The notes under the pieces: model-generated
Seen by the model: only the letters and a program-made list of their open reading frames with translations
Told to the model about the DNA's origin: nothing
Databases searched by the model: none
Shown here: positions 16,519 through 24,304 of the stretch, piece after piece
Layout of the letters: each line of letters starts with the position of its first letter
How positions within the stretch are numbered: the first letter of the stretch is position 1
Program-made: the position numbers and the translations under genes
NCBI GenBank assembly: GCA_030603385.1
Contig: JAUVXW010000043.1
Span: forward strand, 1-34,373
Direction: 5' to 3'
Source of the DNA: Promethearchaeota archaeon
GTDB taxonomy: Archaea > Asgardarchaeota > Lokiarchaeia > Sigyniarchaeales > SOKP01
Length of the DNA stretch: 34,373 bases

Positions 16519-16560
16519 TTAGGATCTATGCTGATCTGTCATTATGAATAATACATTCAT
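16519..16560 (-). pseudogene. Relic of a sulfatase 5' end (13 codons, then stop)
   Basis: ATG at 16560 followed by a frame reading MNVLFIMTDQHRS and then TAA. This is the standard N-terminus of type I sulfatases and matches the start of the intact sulfatase at 15483 (MNVIFIITDQQRA), including the preceding CGAGAGG/CGAAAAA context. Beyond the stop no sulfatase sequence continues. It lies 30 bases after the stop of the Fe-S protein gene, as a following operon member would. Confidence 0.6.
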
Positions 16561-16589
16561 CCTCTCGCTCTTAGTGATCAATATTTTTT

Positions 16590-17699
16590 TTAGGGCATCG
16601 TTTGCGATATTTCCGCTTTTCTTCTTATTTTTTTCCTGTAATCTTTGTAGTATAGTCGTTGATGTTTAGGATCCATTTTTTCAAATTCTTCTTTTGCTTT
16701 TTCGGGAGGAAAAACCAAAATTTCACCATTTTCTTTTTGAATAACACATCCAGAATTTTTTAAGATCTTATAATTTTTCACAGTCTCGACTTTATCTCCC
16801 CAACATAATATATTGCAGTTACCACATGTTAGTTGTACCTTTCCCATCCCCCCAAAAGAAGAAGGATTGTATCCTTTCGAATAATCCTGAATTTCTGGTC
16901 TTTTTTTCTGATGAGTCATAGCAAGAGACATAAGACGGTTAACTTCATAATTATCTTCAGGATAATCATATCGACCAGGAGACCACGTTGAAAATTGTCC
17001 TGACTTATGTAATCCCGCGCATCCTCCACATACAAGCACGCATCTTAATTTATTTATCCTTTTTGAATACGAGAAAGTATATCCTCCGAGGGTTACTAGT
17101 GTTTCTTCTTTATCAGAGAACATTTGAAAATCACATACTCTTGTACAGAGTTTACACTCATCACAAAAAGATTCTTCTGGAGGAAGTGGATCGGTTGGCT
17201 CTAACTTAGCAGATGTAACTATACCTCCTAGAATAATCGGTGTTCCAATACCTTTTATTCCAATACTACCATTCCATCCAAAAGATCCAACACCCGAACG
17301 GGCTGCAAGATATCTTAATGATAATTCAGGGGGCAATGATGCTTGCCACCCAGGAACATCTTCTCTATATTTATTATTTGGAATTACGCTCATTGCTTTA
17401 TATCCCTTTTGTCTTAAAAAATCTCGCACATCTTTAGCTATTTCCCAAGCTCTTATATTCTTATTGATATTATCATCCTCGTGATCGGCGCGTCCATTTG
17501 GTAGTTCTTTTGCTAGAAATGGACGAATTAAATCTTTATTTAAAGGTATCGCAAAACCAATCGCAGACTGTGCTTCTGGCAATAAATAAGTAATATCTGC
17601 ACCTGGGGGACCTCCTGCCATAGTCTCAAGGGTCGCAAATCCTACTCTAAGAGCACCACGCTCTTTTAAGATTATCTCTATTTCATCATTTAAAGTAAT
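16590..17699 (-). CDS. QueG/reductive-dehalogenase-like 4Fe-4S protein, start codon unusual
   Basis: From the first ATG (17621) the protein is 343 residues, but the frame continues upstream without a stop and reads LNDEIEIILKERGALRVGFA directly before MAGGPPGADITYLLPEAQSAIGFAIPL. That upstream stretch is the standard beginning of this family (LKExGA..VGFA). No ATG/GTG/TTG is present up to the stop near 17740; ATT at 17697-17699 follows GGGTG by eight bases. Motifs (ATG numbering): CDECKLCTRVC (Cys153,156,159,163) for a [4Fe-4S] cluster, CVLVCGGC (194-201) and LTCGNCNILCWG near 265 for a second. GSFGWNGSIGI matches the substrate/cofactor pocket. Relatives are redox enzymes, some cobalamin-dependent; role here unknown. 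Confidence 0.8.
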   Translation of the reverse strand: MTLNDEIEIILKERGALRVGFATLETMAGGPPGADITYLLPEAQSAIGFAIPLNKDLIRPFLAKELPNGRADHEDDNINKNIRAWEIAKDVRDFLRQKGYKAMSVIPNNKYREDVPGWQASLPPELSLRYLAARSGVGSFGWNGSIGIKGIGTPIILGGIVTSAKLEPTDPLPPEESFCDECKLCTRVCDFQMFSDKEETLVTLGGYTFSYSKRINKLRCVLVCGGCAGLHKSGQFSTWSPGRYDYPEDNYEVNRLMSLAMTHQKKRPEIQDYSKGYNPSSFGGMGKVQLTCGNCNILCWGDKVETVKNYKILKNSGCVIQKENGEILVFPPEKAKEEFEKMDPKHQRLYYKDYRKKIRRKAEISQTMP

Positions 17700-17819
17700 A
17701 AATAGAACACCCTTAGTTTTGAAAATGTAGAAAAACTTTGAATTATTATAACATTAAATTAGTGCTTTATATATAAAAGATTTTAATTCATGAAAAACAT
17801 GAAACCGTAGAAAGAAATC

Positions 17820-19598
17820 ATGAGTAGAGATAAGGAAAAGAATAAAGAGTATAGGAAGTGGCTTTTTAAACACCTATACCAACAAAAGTACTTAGTGCTG
17901 CTAGTGCTTATTGGAATTTTTGTTGTGAGTTTTACCCTAACCTTAATTCCTTTAATAATTGGAGCTATTATTGATAATGTCCTTATAACTCGTGATTTAT
18001 CTAATTTATTGATAATGCTCATTATAGGACTTACGGTATCTCTAGTAAATTTCTCTCTAGACTATGGTGTGATGATGGTAGGGCACTTTCTTGGTTTAAA
18101 AATTGAACTAAATATGAGGCAAGAATTCTTTGATACAATTCAATCAAAACCGTTAAGTTTTCATGATAATGTTCGAACAGGTGATTTACTAGCATTAGCT
18201 ACAAATGACGTACGAGTAATTAACACAATGGTCGCCCATGGAAGTTTTTTTATTTATCCTTTTATGCAAATATTCATAACATTTTATCTATTGATTGAAT
18301 TCCTAGATTATCGCTTAGCTTTGTTCTGTATTCCCTTTATTATTTCCTATATCTATTTTGTTTTAGGTTATCGAAAAAATCTTTCTCCTTACATGGCTAA
18401 TCAAATGAGAATGTATTCAAATTTAGCTGTGGTAATTCAAGATTCAATCAGTGGTGCCAGCGTCGTCAGGAGTTTTACTGCTGAAGAGCTAGAACGAAAT
18501 AAATTTAGCAGTGGGGTTCTTGCTTTTAAAAATAATTGGATAGGGACATACAGAGTTCAATCAAAATATTATCCCCTACTTGTACTCCATATTGTGATTG
18601 GGGCTACATTTCTTATTAGCTGTATATTTGTTTATCAGAATACCCTTTCAATTGGAGATTTAGTTGCCATAAACATACTCTTAATAGCACTCATCGAACC
18701 TACTAGAACGATCCATTGGTCCACCAGGGATATGATGAGTGGATTTGCTGCTTGTTCGCGTTTATATAATTCACTCTCTAAAGGAAAAGAGGAGATCACT
18801 TTTGATAAAATTATCGAATGGCCACAAGAATTTAAAGGAAAAATTGAATTCAAAAATGTTACCTTTACTCATCAAAATGAGGGAAAAAATCATCGTCCTA
18901 CTCTTAGAAACTTGAATTTTACCATTGAACCCTTTCAAAGAGTTGCTCTCGTTGGTCCAACAGGAAGTGGAAAATCAACTCTTGCAAAGTTAATCTTATC
19001 TCTTTATGAACCACAAGAAGGGTCAATTTTAATGGATGGAGTAGATATTAGGAACTATCCTCTTGAAATATTAAGAAAACATATTGGTTATATTGAGCAA
19101 GAAATATATCTTTATCCGAGATCAATAAAAGATAACATCAAGTTTGGCAAACCGGAAGCATTAGAAGAAGAAATATTAGATGCGGCAAAATTAGCACAAG
19201 TTGATGAGTTTGTAAGGGAGTTTCCTAAAGGTTATGGGACCATTGTTGGAGAAAGAGGAACAAGGCTCTCTGGAGGAGAACGACAACGAGTTGCCATTGC
19301 TCGAGCTTTTTTAACAGACCCTGCTATTCTCATTCTTGATGATTCTGTTTCTGCTATTGATAGTGAAACAGAAGAGAAGATTGGACGTGCTATTGAAAAT
19401 ATCTTAAAAGAGAGAACTACAATAATTATTACTCACAGATTACATACGATACGAACTTCAGATAAGATAATCGTGCTCAAGCATGGAAAAATCGTAGCAG
19501 AGGGCAATCATAAAGATTTATTACAGAGTTCAGAGGATTATCGACGGATCTTTGGGAAAAAATTAACTCAACCAAAATTAAAAATTGAAGAAAAGTAA
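17820..19598 (+). CDS. ABC exporter half-transporter, subunit with degenerate catalytic residue
   Basis: 592 residues: six-helix exporter transmembrane domain (25-320), then nucleotide-binding domain. Walker A GPTGSGKST (379-387), Q-loop YIEQE, signature LSGGERQR (483-490), Walker B ILILDD (503-508), H-loop His539. The residue after Walker B, normally the catalytic Glu, is Asp508. Together with its neighbour this is the asymmetric arrangement of TM287/288 and LmrCD-type heterodimers: Asp for Glu in this subunit, degenerate signature in the other. ATG at 17820, 12 bases before the next gene, so one operon. Substrate (lipid, drug or peptide) cannot be inferred. Confidence 0.93.
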   Translation: MSRDKEKNKEYRKWLFKHLYQQKYLVLLVLIGIFVVSFTLTLIPLIIGAIIDNVLITRDLSNLLIMLIIGLTVSLVNFSLDYGVMMVGHFLGLKIELNMRQEFFDTIQSKPLSFHDNVRTGDLLALATNDVRVINTMVAHGSFFIYPFMQIFITFYLLIEFLDYRLALFCIPFIISYIYFVLGYRKNLSPYMANQMRMYSNLAVVIQDSISGASVVRSFTAEELERNKFSSGVLAFKNNWIGTYRVQSKYYPLLVLHIVIGATFLISCIFVYQNTLSIGDLVAINILLIALIEPTRTIHWSTRDMMSGFAACSRLYNSLSKGKEEITFDKIIEWPQEFKGKIEFKNVTFTHQNEGKNHRPTLRNLNFTIEPFQRVALVGPTGSGKSTLAKLILSLYEPQEGSILMDGVDIRNYPLEILRKHIGYIEQEIYLYPRSIKDNIKFGKPEALEEEILDAAKLAQVDEFVREFPKGYGTIVGERGTRLSGGERQRVAIARAFLTDPAILILDDSVSAIDSETEEKIGRAIENILKERTTIIITHRLHTIRTSDKIIVLKHGKIVAEGNHKDLLQSSEDYRRIFGKKLTQPKLKIEEK

Positions 19599-19610
19599 GG
19601 ATAAAATAAA

Positions 19611-21440
19611 ATGGGACTCTATGCCGGATTGATGGCAGAAGAACATAAACGAAATTATTCTGATCGTGAATTATTTAGGAAATACATAAAGAGGATTATT
19701 CCATTTAAAAGGAGTGTTATCCGCATAGCACTTTTCATCCTAGTTTCGGCGGTTGCTGATATCCTTAATCCACTATTAATTGGATATGCTGTCGATGAAC
19801 TCAATAAGACTAATCCTAATCTTATATTAATTATCGGTGCTACAATACTTTTTATAATACTATATGGAATTATATGGCTTATGTTTTTCATGCAATATAG
19901 GGAAATTGCTAATTTTGGTCCTTTTTTTTCGGAAAGGCTCCGAATGGATATTTTTGATAAGTTACAAGAACAAGATATGAGTTTCTTCGATAAACATCAA
20001 ACCGGTGGATTAAATACTAGAGTTACAAATGATGTTTCTGATTTCGGAAATATTACTTTTTTAATTGTAGAAACTGTAGGCAATATTTTTCTAAGCGGAT
20101 TGACCCTTGGAATTCTTATCTGGTTAAACCTATCTCTTGCTCTTATTGCCTTGGTATCTGTTCCCATAATTTTATTGATCATGTTTTCACTTAGAAAGCT
20201 AGCAAGAGTAGTAAGTAGAGCTTATAGGAGGTCTTTAGAGAATGTTAACATTGCAATGGTTGAATTAATTGAAGGAATACATGTCTGTAAAAGCTACGGT
20301 CAAGAGTCTATAGTTTCTGAACAATTCAATGAAACAAACAAGAAATATTTTAAAAATGGGTTTAGATTAACAGCAGTTACGCATCTGTGGAGAAGACTCC
20401 TTGGTTTTGTTTCAACGGTTACATTTATAATTATAATGTATGTAGGTGGTCATTTTGTCTTCAGGGGGATAATGAGTCCTGGAAGAGTCTTTATCTTTTA
20501 TCTCTATCTTCCAAGATTTTACCGTCCTATTATGATACTTGCTACTTTTTTTCCTCAATTCAGTACTGGTATGGCTGCTTATGAGCGAATTCTTGATATT
20601 CTTGATGCAGAACCATATGTTAATCAAAACCCAAATGCTTTTGATGTCAATGAATTAGAAGGAGAGATTCATTTTGAGGATGTAGATTTCAGTTATAGAA
20701 GAGGTGAAAGGGTTTTTGAAGGATTAAATCTGAAAATAGAAAAGGGCGAAAAACTCGCAATAATTGGGCATACTGGTTCTGGAAAAACTTCAATAGTTTC
20801 ACTTCTCGCAAGATATTATGAATTTCAAGGTGGATCAATTAAGATTGATGGAATTGATATTAGGGATATGACATTAGAATCATATAGAAAGAACCTTGGT
20901 ATGGTTCCGCAGGATGTTTTTCTATTTTCAGGTACAATAGAAGAAAACATCCGATATGGTAGACAGGATGCTTCAGAAGAGGATTTATGGAAAGCTATTA
21001 GAGCTGTCCATGCAGAAGAACTGATCGAATATCTACCAGAAGGATTTCACACGCAAGTAGGGGAGAGAGGAAAAGGCGTTTCAGCAGGTCAAAGACAACT
21101 AATTAGCTTTGCTCGAGCACTCTTAACTGATCCAAAAATTCTAATTCTTGATGAGGCAACTTCGAGCGTAGATGCATATACAGAAGCGGTAATTCAAGAG
21201 GCTCTAGATGTTCTACTATCCAATCGAACTTCTATTATAATCGCACATAGGTTATCAACTGTTGTTAATGCTGATCGAATATTAGTAATGGATCACGGAC
21301 AAATCATTGAAGAAGGTGATCATAAGTCTTTACTTGCTAAAGGTGGAAAATACGCTCAATTGTACAAGCAGTATTTTGAACATCAAAGTTTAGACTGGTA
21401 TCCTACTTATACAGCTTCAAAAGTCCAGGACTCTAAATAA
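19611..21440 (+). CDS. ABC exporter half-transporter, partner subunit
   Basis: 609 residues: exporter transmembrane domain (35-325) plus nucleotide-binding domain with Walker A GHTGSGKTS (386-394), Q-loop MVPQD, signature VSAGQRQ (490-496, degenerate: usual LSGGQ), Walker B ILILDE (510-515) with the catalytic Glu, and H-loop AHRLST. The partner subunit upstream has Asp in place of that Glu and an intact signature, so the heterodimer has one canonical and one degenerate ATP site. ATG start, AAGTAAGG 13 bases upstream. Followed after 115 bases by the glycyl radical enzyme on the same strand; a functional link between the two is only suggested by position. Confidence 0.93.
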   Translation: MGLYAGLMAEEHKRNYSDRELFRKYIKRIIPFKRSVIRIALFILVSAVADILNPLLIGYAVDELNKTNPNLILIIGATILFIILYGIIWLMFFMQYREIANFGPFFSERLRMDIFDKLQEQDMSFFDKHQTGGLNTRVTNDVSDFGNITFLIVETVGNIFLSGLTLGILIWLNLSLALIALVSVPIILLIMFSLRKLARVVSRAYRRSLENVNIAMVELIEGIHVCKSYGQESIVSEQFNETNKKYFKNGFRLTAVTHLWRRLLGFVSTVTFIIIMYVGGHFVFRGIMSPGRVFIFYLYLPRFYRPIMILATFFPQFSTGMAAYERILDILDAEPYVNQNPNAFDVNELEGEIHFEDVDFSYRRGERVFEGLNLKIEKGEKLAIIGHTGSGKTSIVSLLARYYEFQGGSIKIDGIDIRDMTLESYRKNLGMVPQDVFLFSGTIEENIRYGRQDASEEDLWKAIRAVHAEELIEYLPEGFHTQVGERGKGVSAGQRQLISFARALLTDPKILILDEATSSVDAYTEAVIQEALDVLLSNRTSIIIAHRLSTVVNADRILVMDHGQIIEEGDHKSLLAKGGKYAQLYKQYFEHQSLDWYPTYTASKVQDSK

Positions 21441-21555
21441 TAATTCTACTTATATTACTTTATGAAAACAATTTTATTGAAAAACATATTATTTCTAACT
21501 TAGTTATAGAAATAAGGAAAAATGGGTTTGATTATATCTATCTTTGGTAAAAAGA

Positions 21556-23916
21556 ATGAATGAACGAATAAAAAAACTACGGACTCAAAGTCGTGAGGCA
21601 ATCCCTTATCTTTCTTTGGAACGAGCATTATTAATAACGGAATTCTATAAAACTGGTGCTGCACATAAATTTTTCGCTCCAGTTGCTAGAGCAAAAGCAT
21701 TCAAATATATCCTAGAAAATAAAAAAATCTGTATAAATGAAGGTGAGTTAATTGTTGGAGAACGTGGTCCAGAACCAAAAGCAACTCCAACTTACCCTGA
21801 AGTATGCTGTCACAGCCTACAAGATTTAGAAATTTTAGACACTCGAGATAAAATATCATTTAAAGTATCAGAGGAGACAAGAAAAAAAACTAAGGAAACA
21901 CTTATTCCATATTGGAAAGGTAGGTCAATTCGAGATAAAGTCTTTTCTCAAATGAATCAAAATTGGCTGGATTCTTATGAAGCGGGTATTTTTACTGAAT
22001 TTATGGAACAGAGAGCCCCAGGGCATACGGCTGGAGGTAAAAATATCTGGAGAAAAGGATTTTTAGATTTTAAACATGAAATAAAAGAAAGTATTGAAAG
22101 TTTAGATTTTTATAATGATCCTAAAGCATTCAACAAAAGAGAGCAGCTTAAGGCAATGGATATAGCAGCAGACGCGATACTATCATTCGCTAAGCGACAT
22201 TCCCAAGAGGTTCTTCGATTAGCTGGAATTGAATCCGATCCAGTAAGAAAAGAAGAACTTAAAAAAATAGCAGTAATATGTTCTAATATTCCCGCAAAGG
22301 CGCCTAAAACTTTTTGGGAAGCACTACAACATTATTGGTTCATTCATTTAGGTGTTATCACTGAATTTAATACTTGGGATGCCTTCAATCCAGGTCGTCT
22401 TGATCAGCATCTTTTTCCTTTTTATAAAAATGATTTAACTAAAGGCATATTATCTAAAGAAAAAGCAATAGAGCTCCTACAAGCTTTTTGGGTAAAATTT
22501 AATAATCAACCTGCGCCTCCAAAAGTGGGTGTTACAGCTGAAGAAAGTAACACTTATACTGATTTTTGCAATATCAATCTTGGTGGTTTAAAAGAAGATG
22601 GATCTGATGGTGTGAATGAACTCTCGTATATGCTCTTGGACGTAATTGAAGAAATGCGAATATTACAACCCAGTAGCAATGTGCAGATCAGTAGAAAAAC
22701 GCCTGATGAATTCTTAAAACGCGCGATTAATATCATTAAGACTGGTTTTGGTCAACCCTCGGTTTTCAATACTGATGCAATCGTTCAAGAATTGATTCGT
22801 CAAAATAAATCTAAAATTGATGCTTATAATAGTGGGGCAAGTGGTTGTGTTGAATCAGGTGCTTTTGGAAAAGAAGCTTACATTCTTACTGGATATTTTA
22901 ATTTAGTAAAGATTCTTGAAATCACACTTCATAATGGTTTTGATCCATTAACCAGAAAAACTATCGGTTTAAAAACAGGAGATCCTACTAACTTTGGATC
23001 TTTTGATGAATTGATTGAAGCATATGAAGAACAGATTAAACATTTTGTAGATATTAAAATTAAAGGAAATCAAATAATTGAGCGTATTTGGGCTCAAAAT
23101 CCAGCCCCCTTTTTATCAATTCTAATCGAAAATTGTATTCAGAAAGGGAAAGATTACAATGATGGAGGTGCAAAATATAATACATCCTATATACAAATTG
23201 TAGGAATGGGAAGTATTACTGATTGCTTAGCATCTCTAAAGTATAATGTATTTGATAAGAATATTGTATCAATGAAGGAATTATTGGAAATTTTAGAAAA
23301 TAATTTTCAAGAACATGAAATCATACGACAGAAATTTATTAATAAAACACCTAAATATGGAAATGATGATGATTACGCGGATTCCATAACTCAGAGAATT
23401 TTTGAAATCGTTTTTAATGCTATAGATAACCGTCCAAATACTAGAGGTGGGGTGCATCGTATCAACTTACTTCCTACAACTGTTCACGTATATTTTGGAA
23501 AAGTTACCGGGGCTATGCCAGATGGACGTAAAGCATTCATACCATTATCAGAGGGAATTTCACCTGTTCAGGGAATGGATATCAAAGGGCCCACTTCAGT
23601 AATTAAATCTGCCAGTAAAATAGATCACCTGCGAACTGGAGGAACTTTACTAAATCAAAAATTCACGCCTCAATTATTCGCAAATGAATCTGGAATTACT
23701 AAGTTGGCCCATTTAATAAGAGCTTATTTTAAGATGGATGGACACCATATGCAATTCAATGTAGTTTCAGCAGATACTTTAAAAGCTGCTCAAAAAAATC
23801 CAGAAGAATATAGAAACCTTATCGTACGAGTAGCAGGTTATAGTGATTATTTTAACAACTTAGGATCTGATTTACAGGATGAGATAATTAGTAGAACTGA
23901 GCATACATTAATCTAA
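21556..23916 (+). CDS. hypD: Glycyl radical enzyme, probable trans-4-hydroxy-L-proline dehydratase
   Basis: 786 residues from ATG 21556 (790 from TTG 21544). Glycyl radical loop RVAGYSDYF (Gly761) and thiyl Cys431 in SGASGCVESGAFGKEAY define the family. The GCVES-GAFGKEAYILTGYFN context and eight residues at constant offset to those I recall for Clostridioides difficile HypD (H160, D278, S334, D339, F340, C434, E436, T645) are present: His157, Asp275, Ser331, Asp336, Phe337, Cys431, Glu433, Thr642, all exactly three lower. HypD converts trans-4-hydroxyproline to pyrroline-5-carboxylate without oxygen. It needs a radical-SAM activase (HypE), and none is in the window. Assigned from motif comparison by memory; the family level is certain, the substrate highly likely. 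Confidence 0.88.
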   Translation: MNERIKKLRTQSREAIPYLSLERALLITEFYKTGAAHKFFAPVARAKAFKYILENKKICINEGELIVGERGPEPKATPTYPEVCCHSLQDLEILDTRDKISFKVSEETRKKTKETLIPYWKGRSIRDKVFSQMNQNWLDSYEAGIFTEFMEQRAPGHTAGGKNIWRKGFLDFKHEIKESIESLDFYNDPKAFNKREQLKAMDIAADAILSFAKRHSQEVLRLAGIESDPVRKEELKKIAVICSNIPAKAPKTFWEALQHYWFIHLGVITEFNTWDAFNPGRLDQHLFPFYKNDLTKGILSKEKAIELLQAFWVKFNNQPAPPKVGVTAEESNTYTDFCNINLGGLKEDGSDGVNELSYMLLDVIEEMRILQPSSNVQISRKTPDEFLKRAINIIKTGFGQPSVFNTDAIVQELIRQNKSKIDAYNSGASGCVESGAFGKEAYILTGYFNLVKILEITLHNGFDPLTRKTIGLKTGDPTNFGSFDELIEAYEEQIKHFVDIKIKGNQIIERIWAQNPAPFLSILIENCIQKGKDYNDGGAKYNTSYIQIVGMGSITDCLASLKYNVFDKNIVSMKELLEILENNFQEHEIIRQKFINKTPKYGNDDDYADSITQRIFEIVFNAIDNRPNTRGGVHRINLLPTTVHVYFGKVTGAMPDGRKAFIPLSEGISPVQGMDIKGPTSVIKSASKIDHLRTGGTLLNQKFTPQLFANESGITKLAHLIRAYFKMDGHHMQFNVVSADTLKAAQKNPEEYRNLIVRVAGYSDYFNNLGSDLQDEIISRTEHTLI

Positions 23917-23997
23917 TCCTCACTTTTAAAATTTGACATAATCTTCGAGATGAATTTTAAAAAGTTGTATTGATGGTTTTTTCGCTAATTTCATCTT

Positions 23998-24016
23998 ATG
24001 TACATATTCGGTACAT
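23998..24016. promoter_or_regulatory. Palindromic operator 1, ATGTAC-N7-GTACAT
   Basis: ATGTAC and GTACAT flank ATATTCG. A second copy with the same arms and spacing lies exactly 50 bases downstream. Between the two is an A/T-rich ATATTTAAATATAAT segment suitable as a TATA box, so this copy would cover the BRE side of the promoter. Likely a binding site for a dimeric regulator. Confidence 0.7.
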
Positions 24017-24017
24017 A

Positions 24018-24031
24018 TATTTAAATATAAT
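24018..24031 (+). promoter_or_regulatory. TATA-like element between the operators
   Basis: ATATTTAAATATAA sits between the palindromes and about 25-30 bases upstream of operator 2, which would then cover the transcription start. Position and composition only. Confidence 0.4.
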
Positions 24032-24047
24032 AATTCATATATTGATT

Positions 24048-24066
24048 ATGTACTTAATCGGTACAT
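24048..24066. promoter_or_regulatory. Palindromic operator 2, ATGTAC-N7-GTACAT
   Basis: ATGTAC and GTACAT flank TTAATCG; the arms and 7-base spacer equal operator 1 and the last spacer bases (TCG) are shared. Centre-to-centre distance is 50 bases, near five helical turns, which would allow dimers bound at both sites to lie on nearly the same DNA face. It ends 23 bases before the 47-residue ORF. Confidence 0.7.
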
Positions 24067-24089
24067 AGAAAAATTTAAAGCTGAAAAAA

Positions 24090-24233
24090 ATGACTCAGAT
24101 GTTATTAAAAAAGCCAGAACAAGAAGAAATTGATGAAATCATAGGCTTTTTTATTAAAAGATCTAAGGAAAGACTAAAAAATTTGTTGTTAGAAGCAATT
24201 GAGGGATCTAGATTTAATAGAATTTTTAATTGA
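24090..24233 (+). CDS. Small 47-residue helical protein
   Basis: ATG to TGA, 47 residues, Lys/Glu/Leu-rich and likely two helices (PEQEEIDEIIGFFIKRSKE and RLKNLLLEAIEGS). It lies directly after operator 2 and 71 bases before the LRR protein gene on the same strand. No strong Shine-Dalgarno is seen (AAAG 11 bases upstream). Composition and reading frame are protein-like, but a length of 47 codons could occur by chance in AT-rich DNA. No family recognised. Confidence 0.4.
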   Translation: MTQMLLKKPEQEEIDEIIGFFIKRSKERLKNLLLEAIEGSRFNRIFN

Positions 24234-24304
24234 AGAATTGAAAATATTAAATTAGTGTTAAATATGAAAAGAGAATTTAAAATTATGATTAGGGAGGAAG
24301 AAAC

